DNA of 64,000 nt from Streptomyces sp. NBC_01471 (GCF_041438865.1 NZ_CP109450.1:7123501-7187500); one strand, 5' to 3'; counted from the first letter of the stretch, positions 1-8,550 are shown. Translations and numbers: made by a program. Notes: generated by a model not told the origin, from the letters alone.

Positions 1-623
1 GCCGGTCCGGGGTGCCAGGGGTAGCGGTAGGCCGGGCGGGCGGTCCGCAGAACGCCGAGGCGGTCCAGGACCCCGGGGGCGATGGGTTGGCCGTTCTCCA
101 GGAGTGCCGTGCCGGCGGAGTTGATCCGGGCCCGCAGCGCGGACAGGGCGCGTCGAGCGTCGGCCGGGGAGAGCAGCTCGGGCAGCCGTGCGGGTTCGAC
201 GAACTCGACCGCGGTGATCTCGCTGGGCGGTAGACGGATTTCGCCGATCCGGTCGTCGTCCCAGACTCCGCCGTCGAAGACATGGAGGAGCTCGCCGGGA
301 AATCGCATGGCCGCTGGCGCGCTGGTGCTGCCGGCGGCGACCCAGTCGACGGCCAGGCCCTGGTTGGGGGCAGCAGTGATCCCGAGTTCCTCGCCCAGTT
401 CACGGGCGGCGGCGTGAGCGGGGGACTCGCCCTTGTCCACGGCACCACCCGGCAGGAGACACGTGTCGAGATAGTCGACGTGCTGGACCAGGACCTGCCC
501 AAGCCGGTTGGTGATCAGCACGGACGTCCCGACCCACAGGGCGGCCGAGGCGCGCAGAGCGCCGTACGCCTCGTAGGTCATGGCGGTGCCGGGCAGCTCG
601 CCGGGAACGGATGTGGTCGTCAT
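1..623 (-). CDS. NUDIX hydrolase, C-terminus beyond window edge
   Basis: NUDIX enzymes cleave compounds of the form nucleoside diphosphate-X; the substrate here cannot be read from sequence. The frame opens at an ATG (623) and stays open for 207 codons to the window edge, so the end of the gene is missing. The NUDIX box is at about residues 59-82 and keeps the catalytic pattern (GG-x4-GE near its start, RELGEELGI at its end). It starts 60 bp after the PIG-L gene and is probably the last visible gene of the coupled minus-strand operon. It is the fourth NUDIX domain encoded there. The family call is firm and the role unknown. Confidence 0.85.
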   Translation of the reverse strand, partial: MTTTSVPGELPGTAMTYEAYGALRASAALWVGTSVLITNRLGQVLVQHVDYLDTCLLPGGAVDKGESPAHAAARELGEELGITAAPNQGLAVDWVAAGSTSAPAAMRFPGELLHVFDGGVWDDDRIGEIRLPPSEITAVEFVEPARLPELLSPADARRALSALRARINSAGTALLENGQPIAPGVLDRLGVLRTARPAYRYPWHPGP

Positions 624-683
624 GACTCTCCAGGTCAGAAGGGGCTGGTCGAGCCCGGGGACGAGTGAGGCGGTTGGCCGCCG

Positions 684-1490
684 TCAGGCAGTGAGCCGAT
701 GGGGAGCGCCGGGGAGTGGCCCGGTCGCGAGCCGGGTGAAGTACTCGGTCGCGATGATGCCGCGCCGAATCTCATCGGGCAGGCGGGCGAGGATGCCGGG
801 CAGCGGCCGTTCGCGGGCAACCTCCCCTCGGTGCGCGAGTACCGCTGCCCACTTCTGCTCCAGCCACGGGGTGACGTCGACGGTGGTGGTGGCGTACGGG
901 TCCGGCACCGCGAGCACGGCTTTGCCGACGGCCTCCAGAAGCGGCCCGAGCTTGCCGACACCGGACTCGGGGTGCGTGGCGCAGTACACGGCGCGCGGTT
1001 GCCAGGGCTCACCTGCCTCGGGGTGAAGGTGTGCGAGCCCCGCGTCCTGAACGGCGAGGAGAGCGGCCTGGTGGGTGCGGCGGTGGTCCGGGTGACCGGT
1101 CAGCTGGCCCAGGGCGTCGTGCGTGACCACGATGTCGGGGCGAAACGAGCGGATCTGCTGGACCAGGGCGGCGACCACCTCGTCGAGCGGTGCGTCGACG
1201 AGCCGGGGACGGCCGGGAGCCGCCCGCTCGTTGCGGGCATCGCCGTATCCGAGCATGCGAGGGGGACCCGCGCCGAGCGCCCGCAAGGCGTCGGCGAGTT
1301 CAGGAGCCCTCGGGCTGTCGGGCGCCCACGTCATGGTGACGACAGCGGTGCGCGCGTGCGCGGCGGCGTGCTGGGCGAGGACACCGCCGGCGAGGAGGCT
1401 CTCGTCGTCAGGATGGGCGAACACGCCGAGCAGGGACGGCCAGGCGGAGGACGCCGCCTTCTCGGGGGTCAGCTCGTCGGAGTCAGACAC
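684..1490 (-). CDS. PIG-L (LmbE-like) deacetylase
   Basis: This family consists of zinc-dependent N-deacetylases that usually act on N-acetylglucosaminyl or related amide substrates; examples are MshB and antibiotic-pathway deacetylases. The metal-binding AHPDDE motif is at residues 25-30 and the second motif, TGHPDHR, at about 131-137. The 268-aa length is normal. I chose the GTG at 1490 because a GGGGGGA ribosome-binding sequence lies just upstream. A longer frame from 1682 would overlap the preceding gene heavily. With the GTG start it overlaps that gene by 22 nt, so the two are probably translationally coupled. The substrate is unknown. Confidence 0.88.
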   Translation of the reverse strand: MSDSDELTPEKAASSAWPSLLGVFAHPDDESLLAGGVLAQHAAAHARTAVVTMTWAPDSPRAPELADALRALGAGPPRMLGYGDARNERAAPGRPRLVDAPLDEVVAALVQQIRSFRPDIVVTHDALGQLTGHPDHRRTHQAALLAVQDAGLAHLHPEAGEPWQPRAVYCATHPESGVGKLGPLLEAVGKAVLAVPDPYATTTVDVTPWLEQKWAAVLAHRGEVARERPLPGILARLPDEIRRGIIATEYFTRLATGPLPGAPHRLTA

Positions 1491-3793
1491 GCTGTCCCCC
1501 CTGCGGTTGAGAGGCTCAGTGCGTCGGCGGGGGTCCGCCCCGGCCACTGGAGGACAAGCCGTGCGCTGGGCTTCTCGAGCACGTCGCCGGGCGGCAGCTG
1601 GTCGTCGGGCGTTGCGGCCGGGTGGACGGTCATCGGCGGGTAGCCGCTCTCGCGCACCTCGCGGTCCCAGACACGCACGCACTCCGCGAAGCGCTCAGCC
1701 ACCTCTTCGGCTGCGGGGCCGTAGGCGTGGATGAAGAACTCCGTCATGCGGTCGGCCGGCTCCGGAGCATCCTTGACCTTCCGGTACGTCAAGTAGGCGA
1801 GCGAGCCATCCGCCAGGATCGCGGCCGCGTCCTGCTGCTCCACGAGCGTGGACCCTTCCGGCGCGGACAGGCGGCAGAACCCCGCCAGGGTGGTCGCGGC
1901 ATAGACCTGCAACGTCTCGAAGTTGAAGATCCCCTGTACGACGAGGCCCGTGGAGCGCTCGTGCCGGGGCCCGCGCAGAGCCTCGTCGAGGCCGGCGGTG
2001 TCGCCGGGCGTCCCGTCCTCCCACCGCACCGTGACCTTGCCGTCGGCCAGAGGGACGGCCGGGGCGGTACGGGCGGCGGCGCCGCGGTCGCGTACGAACC
2101 CGCAGTACGTCCAGTGCTCGCAGTGCAGCACGTCGCCGCGCCGGACCAGGGTGAGGGAACGGGTGTAGCCGCCCATCTCCAGTGGCACGACCAGCCGGGC
2201 CCCTTCGGCGAGTTGCTCTCGCCATGCGGGTGCGATGTCGGACGCATTGTGCGTGATCATGATCCCGTCGAAGCCGTCGGCCGGGACGTGGCCGGGCGCA
2301 CCGAGTCCGCCGTCGCCGAGGACGGCGGTGACCCGGCCGCTGCCGGCCTCCGCACACAGCCGTTGTGTTCGCTGCACCACGTACCGGTCGACATCCACAG
2401 TCACCACCCGGCCGCGCTCTCCCAGGACGTGCGCCAGGAGCTCCGCGTTGTATCCGCCGGAGCCGACCTCGAGGACGGTCGCCCCGGCCTTCAGCTGGAG
2501 TTGCTCGGCCATGTCAGCCTGGAGCCAGGCGGCGCTGACCGAGCTGGTCGCCCGGCCGTTCTCGTCCCGGCGGGTAACGACGGCCAGGTCGTCGTCGTAA
2601 ACGGTCTTGAGGTCCGTCTCCGGCGCGAACCGGTGCCTCGGCACCGTGCGCAGCGCCTTTTGGACAACGATGGAGGGCGCCCAGCCGCCTGCGATGACGG
2701 CATCTGCCATGCGGTGGCGCAGCCGGAGGGCTTCGGCCGGCTCCCCGGGGACTGTAGCCGGTTCGGTGGCGGTCGGATAGGAGTGGACTGGCGGCAGGCC
2801 GGGGATGACGCCGGGCCAGACGGCGTTCAGCGCCTGGGCGCTCGGGGTGAACACCGGGCCGAGACATGCCAGACCGTGGAGGTCGTGCCATTCCCAGCGG
2901 GTGAACTTGTGCGGCTCCGCGGTGGTGAGGGTGCCGGTGAAGCCGGCGATCCGGATCACGGCGGTCAGCCGCGGGACACCTTGGGCGGCGTCGGTGAGGA
3001 TGGTCACCACGGTGGCGCCGGTGGCGTGCAGGCCGGTCTCCTCGGCGAGCTCGCGCACCCCGGCTCCGTCCAGCGGCTCGGCGCCCTCGATCTTCCCGCC
3101 CGGAATTTCCCACATGCCGCGTTTTGACCAGCCGAGCAGAACGCGCCCGTGCTCGTCGGTGACGACGGCCAGCGCCCCGGCAACGGCGTAGCCGGTGGCC
3201 GGCACGGACCGTTCCATGGCGACCGTGTCCGCGCACGGCCCGCGCAGGACCAGTGCCGCCGTTTCGCCGACGGCGATGCGCTGAACGCTCGTCCATCCGC
3301 AGGTGAGGGCGCTGACCTCATCCTCGTCCAGTGCGATGTGCCGCTTCTCGGCGGAAGTGCTCGCGGCCAGCGGGGTGATGACCAGCATGGTGCCGCCCTC
3401 GCGCAGCCGGCGTCCGAGAGCATGCAGGACACGGGTGCGGTCGTTCACGAAGGCCACCGACATCCGGAAGACCACCAGGTCGTACCGGGTGTCGTCCAGT
3501 GGGGCTGGGTCGTCGCGTTCGATGTCCAGGCGTAGCCAGCGCACCTTCGCGTCGGGGTGGTCCGTGCGGGCCCGCGCGAGCGCGGCGTCAACCGCATCGA
3601 GGGCGTCCACCTCGTACCCGAGCGAGGCGAGGTAGACGGACATCTCGCCCGTTCCGCAGCCGACGTCGAGCGCGCGGCCGCCCTCGGGCGCCGGTGCGTG
3701 CTCGACGAGCAGGGTCTTCTCCTCGTTCCCGAGCCGCCGGAAGCCTCGCCCCTGGGTGTAGTGCTTGGACCAGTCGGTCCGGATGGTTCCCAC
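1469..3793 (-). CDS. Three-domain fusion: SAM methyltransferase, NUDIX, isoaspartyl-type methyltransferase (FxLD-system-like)
   Basis: The 774-aa protein has three domains. Residues 1-180 form a class I methyltransferase with motif DVGCGTG at 43-49. Residues 195-325 form a NUDIX domain whose box lies at about 232-254 and ends in RELAEETGL. From about residue 360 there is a protein-L-isoaspartate O-methyltransferase-like domain with motif VLEVGSGG at 440-447. A C-terminal region follows that resembles the methyltransferases described next to FxLD-family lanthipeptides. The GTG start at 3793 is preceded by AAGGAG at ideal spacing. Isoaspartyl-type methyltransferases are known in lanthipeptide and graspetide pathways, where they methylate aspartate. 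No FxLD-type precursor is visible here, so a peptide substrate is inference. Confidence 0.8.
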   Translation of the reverse strand: MGTIRTDWSKHYTQGRGFRRLGNEEKTLLVEHAPAPEGGRALDVGCGTGEMSVYLASLGYEVDALDAVDAALARARTDHPDAKVRWLRLDIERDDPAPLDDTRYDLVVFRMSVAFVNDRTRVLHALGRRLREGGTMLVITPLAASTSAEKRHIALDEDEVSALTCGWTSVQRIAVGETAALVLRGPCADTVAMERSVPATGYAVAGALAVVTDEHGRVLLGWSKRGMWEIPGGKIEGAEPLDGAGVRELAEETGLHATGATVVTILTDAAQGVPRLTAVIRIAGFTGTLTTAEPHKFTRWEWHDLHGLACLGPVFTPSAQALNAVWPGVIPGLPPVHSYPTATEPATVPGEPAEALRLRHRMADAVIAGGWAPSIVVQKALRTVPRHRFAPETDLKTVYDDDLAVVTRRDENGRATSSVSAAWLQADMAEQLQLKAGATVLEVGSGGYNAELLAHVLGERGRVVTVDVDRYVVQRTQRLCAEAGSGRVTAVLGDGGLGAPGHVPADGFDGIMITHNASDIAPAWREQLAEGARLVVPLEMGGYTRSLTLVRRGDVLHCEHWTYCGFVRDRGAAARTAPAVPLADGKVTVRWEDGTPGDTAGLDEALRGPRHERSTGLVVQGIFNFETLQVYAATTLAGFCRLSAPEGSTLVEQQDAAAILADGSLAYLTYRKVKDAPEPADRMTEFFIHAYGPAAEEVAERFAECVRVWDREVRESGYPPMTVHPAATPDDQLPPGDVLEKPSARLVLQWPGRTPADALSLSTAGGTACLTPTS

Positions 3794-3831
3794 AGATCGC
3801 TCCTTGTTCGTGAAGGGTGGGGTGGTCGGTG

Positions 3832-4488
3832 TCAGGGCAGTTCGACGGGACCGTAGAGGGCGGCGGGCTGCTGGGTCTGCAGCGCCCAGTACCGGTCGCC
3901 GAACGACCAGTGCCACCACTCGGTCCCGTAATTGATCAAGCCTGCGGTGGACAGCGCGCCGGCCAGGGTGGCCCGGTTCGTGCGGGCCCGGACACTGAGG
4001 CCGGGGGCGTCGGTGTAGCAGGCGCCGTCGGACTCCTCCGGGGAGGCGTTGACGCGTGTGCCCATGTCCAGCTCGCGGCCCTGGTGGTCGATCAGGGTCA
4101 CGTCGACGGCCGCGCCGGCGGAGTGCGGCGCGATCTCCGGAGGCGACACGAAGCGGCTGGCTGCCTCCCGGAGTTCGGCAGCGTGCCAGTCCGGGTTGGC
4201 GCGCGCGAGCTCATCGGAGTACTCCTCGAAGTACCGGCGCTGCAGAGACGGGGGCCGGTAACCCTCAATGAACAGCAGCCGCACACCGCCGGGTAGCAGC
4301 GCTTGCGCCTGCTGGAGCCGCGTGAGCACACCCCGGCGGATGTGGGCCCAGGCGCCCGCAGCGTCCTGCTTGCGGTCGTCGACCATCAAGCCGTGCACCC
4401 GGGCGTCGAGGAGGGCCTCGCCGCGCTCTTGGACGGGGATCGCGGCGACCCGCGGGTCGGACATCAAGACGATGCTGCTGGTGGTCAT
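3832..4488 (-). CDS. VanX-like D-Ala-D-Ala dipeptidase (peptidase family M15)
   Basis: The family hydrolyses D-alanyl-D-alanine and related dipeptides with one zinc ion. All expected residues are visible in this 218-aa protein: H122 and D129 in PHSAGAAVDV, and E190 and H193 in TEWWHWSFG. The substrate-binding arginine is in GYRPP (residue 78). The ATG overlaps the stop of the upstream GNAT-NUDIX gene as ATGA, so translation is probably coupled. There are no VanH- or VanA-like neighbours, so this is not a glycopeptide-resistance operon. Within the operon it may trim a dipeptide or a pathway intermediate, which is inference. Confidence 0.85.
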   Translation of the reverse strand: MTTSSIVLMSDPRVAAIPVQERGEALLDARVHGLMVDDRKQDAAGAWAHIRRGVLTRLQQAQALLPGGVRLLFIEGYRPPSLQRRYFEEYSDELARANPDWHAAELREAASRFVSPPEIAPHSAGAAVDVTLIDHQGRELDMGTRVNASPEESDGACYTDAPGLSVRARTNRATLAGALSTAGLINYGTEWWHWSFGDRYWALQTQQPAALYGPVELP

Positions 4489-5525
4489 GCGTTTCCCCAG
4501 GTGTCGACGTATGCGGCCACGCCGGTGCGGCGGGCCTCCTCCACGGCGCACAGCCGCGTGAAATCGCGGGTCGGCATCAAGGCCTCCCACTCGGCCAGGG
4601 GCAGGACGCGGGCCTCGTCGTGCTCGCGCGGGTTGAGGGTGATGCCCCGGATCCGTTCAGCGGTGAGGCGGCCGCCGTCGAAGATCAGCTGCAGCGTGCT
4701 GTACGGACGCTGCGCCCGGGGCTGCCCGTACACGGTGGCCAGCAGCCGGGGCAGACCTGCGGCGGTCATGCCGGTCTCTTCCCGGCACTCGCGCACCACC
4801 GCGTCCCAGGGCCGCTCGCCCAGGTCCATCGCGCCGCCGATCATGTGCCAGGGGTGGCCGGGGGAGTAGACGGAGTGCAGCTGGAGCGGCCGGTCGTCCT
4901 CGTCGGTGACGTAGAGGCACACGTACGCGGCCGCCCGGGGCAGTGCGTCGGCGTACTGCTGCGGCGGCACCCACGTCGATTCCGGCTGCGCACCGGGCAC
5001 GGCACCGGCCAGATGGTGGTGGCGGGTCATCCGCATCAGTGCCGGGTTGCCGCTGAAGCCGAGCTCCCGGTACAGGGGCGCGGCCTCCGGGCTGGTGTGC
5101 AGCTCGAACAGCGTCACTTCCTCGACGTCGGCGAGGTGGTCCAGGAGTGCGGACACGACGGCCCGGGCGTAGCCGCGGCGGCGGAACTCGGGCTGGGTGG
5201 CGACGAGCTGTACGCGGGCGGCCCGGCCTCGGGGGTAGGCCGGGGCTGGGAGCACGGGGTGGATCAGGCCGAGGGCGCAGGCGGCCATCGTGCCGTCCGG
5301 GGCGTCGATGACGACGGCCCGGGCGTCTCCCCCCGGCGTGAGCCGTGGCGCCAGCTCGTCCGTGCACCGCCGGAGCCAGTCCTCGGTGAACGGTGCGGAC
5401 AGGACATGTTCGGAGCGCATCCGGGTGATGGCCTCGGCGTCAGCGGCGGTTGCCGTGCGGACCGGCGGCCGTCCGTCGGCGTCGCGCGGCTCGGCCGCGG
5501 TAGTGGGTGCCGTGTCGGCGTTCAC
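4485..5525 (-). CDS. GNAT acetyltransferase-NUDIX hydrolase fusion
   Basis: Residues 20-170 form a GNAT acyl-CoA transferase domain with the acetyl-CoA-binding segment QPEFRRRGYARAVV near residue 111. Residues 197-330 form a NUDIX domain with its box at about 230-253, ending in RECREETGM. The GTG start at 5525 overlaps the upstream stop (GTGA), and its own stop overlaps the next gene (ATGA). One protein could therefore acylate an amine and hydrolyse a nucleotide-linked compound, but both substrates are unknown. The 346-aa length equals the sum of the two domains, so neither is truncated. Confidence 0.85.
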   Translation of the reverse strand: MNADTAPTTAAEPRDADGRPPVRTATAADAEAITRMRSEHVLSAPFTEDWLRRCTDELAPRLTPGGDARAVVIDAPDGTMAACALGLIHPVLPAPAYPRGRAARVQLVATQPEFRRRGYARAVVSALLDHLADVEEVTLFELHTSPEAAPLYRELGFSGNPALMRMTRHHHLAGAVPGAQPESTWVPPQQYADALPRAAAYVCLYVTDEDDRPLQLHSVYSPGHPWHMIGGAMDLGERPWDAVVRECREETGMTAAGLPRLLATVYGQPRAQRPYSTLQLIFDGGRLTAERIRGITLNPREHDEARVLPLAEWEALMPTRDFTRLCAVEEARRTGVAAYVDTWGNA

Positions 5526-6967
5526 GTCTCATCTCCTGTCGGTGAGAGGGCTGCACGGTGCTCGGCGCGCAGCCGGGCCAGCGTCCGCCGGCCGCGTTCG
5601 ACGAGCTCGGGGTCACCGTGGGCGGCGCCGTAGGCGATCCCACTCACGGAATCCAGAGCTGCGTCGATGACCAGCCGGGCCTCCTCGGCGGCGGTCAGGG
5701 TCCTGCCGTACCCGGCCAGAAACGCCTCGAACAGGTCGTCGCGGCCGGCCCAGGCGTCGGACAGACGGACCAGATCCCGCACGGCCGGGCCCGGCTCACT
5801 ACGCTCGAAATCGATCACCGCCACGAAGTCCTCACGGTCGTCCGTCTCGGCACCGGCGTCAGAAGTGGCGAGGACGTTTCTGAGCTGGAAATCTCCATGG
5901 GTCTCCACCCACTCCAGCGGTGGCAGGGCCTCGGCCTGCCGCACGAGCTCGCGGACGAACTCCTCATCACCCGGGCGCAGATGAGACCGCGCCCCGGCCA
6001 GGTGCCGGTCGGCCTTGGTGACGGCTGGGCCGCTGCCGGCAGGAGCGGGCCGTGGGGGAGAGGCCTGGTGGATGCGGCGGGCCAGCGCGCCGATCCGTTG
6101 GAAGACCTCCCTCTCCCGCTCCGGGGCAAGGACAGCGCCGTGCAGCGGGCGGCCCGGCACCGCGGTGAGGACCACCGCCCGCAGTGTCTCGTCGGCGGCG
6201 ACCAGCCGGGGGGCGGCCGCCCCCAGCTCCCGCGCCCACGTCCGTAGCCCTCGCACTTCCCGGCCGTGGAACCGCTCGTTCTGGTGCACCTTCACGTACC
6301 AGGTGCCGCCCTGGACGCCGTGGACGCGCCATACGCGGCTCTCCTCGCGCGCCCATGACGTATCCGTCCACTGCGTGATCCGGCCGACCGCCTGCTCCGC
6401 GAACTTCACGACCGCGGCGTCGGGACGGGCGGTAGACGTCTGGCCGGTCACGTCCGGCACGAGGCGCAGCCGGTCGGCGCCGGGGTCGAAGGCGATGCTG
6501 TCGCCGGGCAGTTGGAAGTGCACGGCCAGGCGCGCGCCGGCGGTGTAGGCGTCCAGGCCCGCACGGCAGTACGCCACCATCTGGGCGGGCAGGGCGTGAA
6601 GGGGTGCCCAGTCCATCGCGTCGCAGACGTCCGGCTCCGCGATCCCGGGCTCGCCCTTCCACCGCCGGACCTCGAAGAAGTGCCCGGTACGGGAGGCACC
6701 TCCGGGGCTACGGTGGTGCACGGTCACGGCGGCCCGCACGTCGGCCTGGTCGATGACGACCCCGGTCTCCTCCCGCGCCTCGCGGATCAGGGCGGTGACC
6801 ACGTCCTCATGCGGACCGTCCAGATGCCCCGACGGCAGGTGCCACAGGCCGGCGGCGTACACCTGCCCGGCCCGCCGGGACAACAGAACCTGAGGCCCGT
6901 CGGCGGTCTCCCGGCGCAGGATCAGGTGGACGTCCACCGGCTCGGTGTGCCGCTGCCCGCCGCTCAT
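5522..6967 (-). CDS. NUDIX-aminoglycoside-phosphotransferase-like kinase fusion
   Basis: The 481-aa protein starts with a NUDIX domain; its box ends in REAREETGV near residues 62-70. From about residue 190 it continues as an APH/choline-kinase-type small-molecule kinase. The kinase catalytic loop HGDFQLRN is at 357-364 and the metal-binding motif VIDFERS at 384-390. An invariant-type lysine (YVKVHQN) is near 225. The gene is coupled to both neighbours by 4-nt overlaps. An antibiotic-resistance role is possible but unsupported, because such kinases also phosphorylate sugars, amino acids and nucleosides. Confidence 0.85.
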   Translation of the reverse strand: MSGGQRHTEPVDVHLILRRETADGPQVLLSRRAGQVYAAGLWHLPSGHLDGPHEDVVTALIREAREETGVVIDQADVRAAVTVHHRSPGGASRTGHFFEVRRWKGEPGIAEPDVCDAMDWAPLHALPAQMVAYCRAGLDAYTAGARLAVHFQLPGDSIAFDPGADRLRLVPDVTGQTSTARPDAAVVKFAEQAVGRITQWTDTSWAREESRVWRVHGVQGGTWYVKVHQNERFHGREVRGLRTWARELGAAAPRLVAADETLRAVVLTAVPGRPLHGAVLAPEREREVFQRIGALARRIHQASPPRPAPAGSGPAVTKADRHLAGARSHLRPGDEEFVRELVRQAEALPPLEWVETHGDFQLRNVLATSDAGAETDDREDFVAVIDFERSEPGPAVRDLVRLSDAWAGRDDLFEAFLAGYGRTLTAAEEARLVIDAALDSVSGIAYGAAHGDPELVERGRRTLARLRAEHRAALSPTGDET

Positions 6968-7833
6968 CGCGCTCCCTCCGGACGCCGGGCGAGCAGAACC
7001 CTGAACGCCGCTTCCTCGACCAGAGACCCGTCCACCGCGTGCGCGTGGAGAAGGGCGAGGGCCTCGTCCTCGAACGCCTGGTGCCGCTCTGCGAAGAGCT
7101 CAGGCCCGGCGAAGGACGTGGTGCGCAGGTAGCCGAGCACCTCGTGCGGCGCCCACGTGCGGGTCACCGGGAAGAGGTGTTCGGTGACGTCGTTGAACGC
7201 CGAGGCGGCGAGGTCCTCCTCGTACGAGCGGCGGGGCTCGGCGTAGGAACGCCGGGCGCCCGCCCGGCGCTCGGCGCCCAGGTAGCGCTGGATCAACTCG
7301 CGCAGCGCACGGGTCCAGTCGGCGTCGTGAGTCCACAGGCTCCCGTCGCCCATGATCGCCACCGCGGCGCCCGGTGTGGCGACCCGGTCGGCCATCTCCA
7401 GGACCGCCTCACCGTTCATCCAGTGGTAGGAACGGCAGCAGGTGATCAGGTCCGGGCCGGAGTCCGGCTCTCCGGGCAGCGTCGCGAGCGGCTCGTAGGC
7501 GTCGGCCGCCGCGTGGACCAGGCTGAGGGTGCAGTGGCCGAGCACGGGGGTGAGGGCTTGCCTGGCCTGATGCAGCATCTGCGGACTGACGTCGACCGCT
7601 TCGATGTGCGTCAGGTCAGCGCCGGCGGACAGGAGCGCGAAGGGCACCTGCCCGGTTCCGGTGCCCAGGTCGAGCAGCACCGGGGACGGTCGGCCCCGCA
7701 GCGTGTCGGCGAGCAGTCGCACCGCCGCGTCCGGCAGGCCGGGGCGGTGGCGGGCGTAGGTCAACGCCGCGCCCTCGAACATGGCCTCCTGCTCCGGTGC
7801 AAGGCCCGGAAGGGGCCCGTCAGGGTAGGTCAC
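6964..7833 (-). CDS. Class I SAM-dependent methyltransferase
   Basis: This 289-aa protein has the glycine-rich SAM-binding motif LDLGTGTGQ at residues 54-62 and an acidic residue in AVDVS at about 79-83. The rest matches the type-11/ubiE-like methyltransferase fold. Acceptor specificity cannot be inferred. It overlaps both neighbours by 4 nt (GTGA upstream, ATGA downstream), which places it firmly in the NUDIX-rich operon. Its length and the absence of internal stops argue that it is intact. Confidence 0.87.
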   Translation of the reverse strand: MTYPDGPLPGLAPEQEAMFEGAALTYARHRPGLPDAAVRLLADTLRGRPSPVLLDLGTGTGQVPFALLSAGADLTHIEAVDVSPQMLHQARQALTPVLGHCTLSLVHAAADAYEPLATLPGEPDSGPDLITCCRSYHWMNGEAVLEMADRVATPGAAVAIMGDGSLWTHDADWTRALRELIQRYLGAERRAGARRSYAEPRRSYEEDLAASAFNDVTEHLFPVTRTWAPHEVLGYLRTTSFAGPELFAERHQAFEDEALALLHAHAVDGSLVEEAAFRVLLARRPEGAR

Positions 7834-8174
7834 GAGGTGGCTCCCTCATCAAGCGGGCGGGCGATGGGCAGTTGCCAGGACAGGCGTCCGCACTCGGACG
7901 CGGCCCGCTGCCCGCCGTCCGCGTCGAAGTAGAGGCGGTAGCGGTCGGGGGAGCGTGCGGCCCGCCACCGGTCGGCGAGGTCCTGGATCTCTTTCCAGAT
8001 GTCCCGCGGCCCTTGGACGGTCACGCTCCAGCGCCGGTGGCCCACCGGCTCCGCGCGCATCCAGGATCCGCAGCCAGGCGCGCCGATCACGACGTGCTCG
8101 GCGCCGAAGGGCTCGGTACGGGCGTGCGGCACGGATCGGGCGCTCGGTGCGGCCGGGCGCAGCGGATCGGTCAT
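7830..8174 (-). CDS. Hypothetical protein, 114 aa
   Basis: I do not recognise a family. The protein starts with a proline/alanine-rich stretch, then has an aromatic and charged section (residues 25-95) with tryptophans spread through it and a single CG pair near residue 36. It has no signal peptide or membrane segment. The ATG at 8174 is preferred to the GTG at 8183 because it forms an ATGA overlap with the preceding small ORF, repeating the operon pattern. It is the first gene of the operon longer than 100 codons. Confidence 0.6.
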   Translation of the reverse strand: MTDPLRPAAPSARSVPHARTEPFGAEHVVIGAPGCGSWMRAEPVGHRRWSVTVQGPRDIWKEIQDLADRWRAARSPDRYRLYFDADGGQRAASECGRLSWQLPIARPLDEGATS

Positions 8175-8353
8175 GACCGGCACCCGGTGACCGCGGTCCT
8201 CACTGCCGGGACAGGCCGGCTGACGGGCAGAATCCTGGAAGATGCCGCCCGGCAGCCACCGTCGTGGGTGGCGGGCGACAGCGCCGAAGGGGCGTGGCGG
8301 CGCGCCCCGGTCCCGCCGTGGCGGCTGGCCGCTGCATGGGTGGGCTCGCTCAT
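8171..8353 (-). CDS. Small ORF, 60 aa, Ser/Thr-rich with two Cys
   Basis: This is a short reading frame with a GAGGTGG ribosome-binding sequence five bases before its ATG. The ATG overlaps the stop of the 47-aa ORF (ATGA), and its own stop overlaps the next start (ATGA). The product contains about 16 Ser/Thr and two Cys, the second being the third residue from the end (TGCRS). That composition would suit a ribosomal peptide precursor, but there is no recognisable leader motif. It could equally be a leader ORF that controls translation. The coupling supports reality more than the sequence does. Confidence 0.45.
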   Translation of the reverse strand: MSEPTHAAASRHGGTGARRHAPSALSPATHDGGCRAASSRILPVSRPVPAVRTAVTGCRS

Positions 8354-8493
8354 GCGGTCCACCTCGTATCCAGCCGTGCTGAGCGGCGCGCGTAGACGTC
8401 GGACGGCCGAAGTCCGCAAGTCGGTGAAGCCAGCGGGGACCGCCGCCGCTGTTCGAATCCGGGGCGATGAGTGGGAGCGGGCTCAGTGTTCAT
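8350..8493 (-). CDS. Small ORF, 47 aa, first gene of the coupled operon
   Basis: The ATG at 8493 is preceded by GGAGGACACACC, the best ribosome-binding site in this part of the operon. The 47-residue product is basic, with one Cys (PTCGL at residues 24-28), and ends in TRWTA. Its stop overlaps the next ATG as ATGA, starting a chain of overlaps that runs without a break to 4485. No family is recognised. Candidate roles are a peptide substrate of the operon enzymes or a translational leader. Confidence 0.45.
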   Translation of the reverse strand: MNTEPAPTHRPGFEQRRRSPLASPTCGLRPSDVYARRSARLDTRWTA

Positions 8494-8550
8494 GGTGTGT
8501 CCTCCGTCTGGGCGGCTGGTTGGTACTGGTGCTCTAAGAACGCGCCGAAT

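Noticed and set aside
3832..4488. Vancomycin-resistance operon
   Set aside because: The VanX-like gene has no VanH, VanA, VanR or VanS neighbours and sits inside an unrelated coupled operon.
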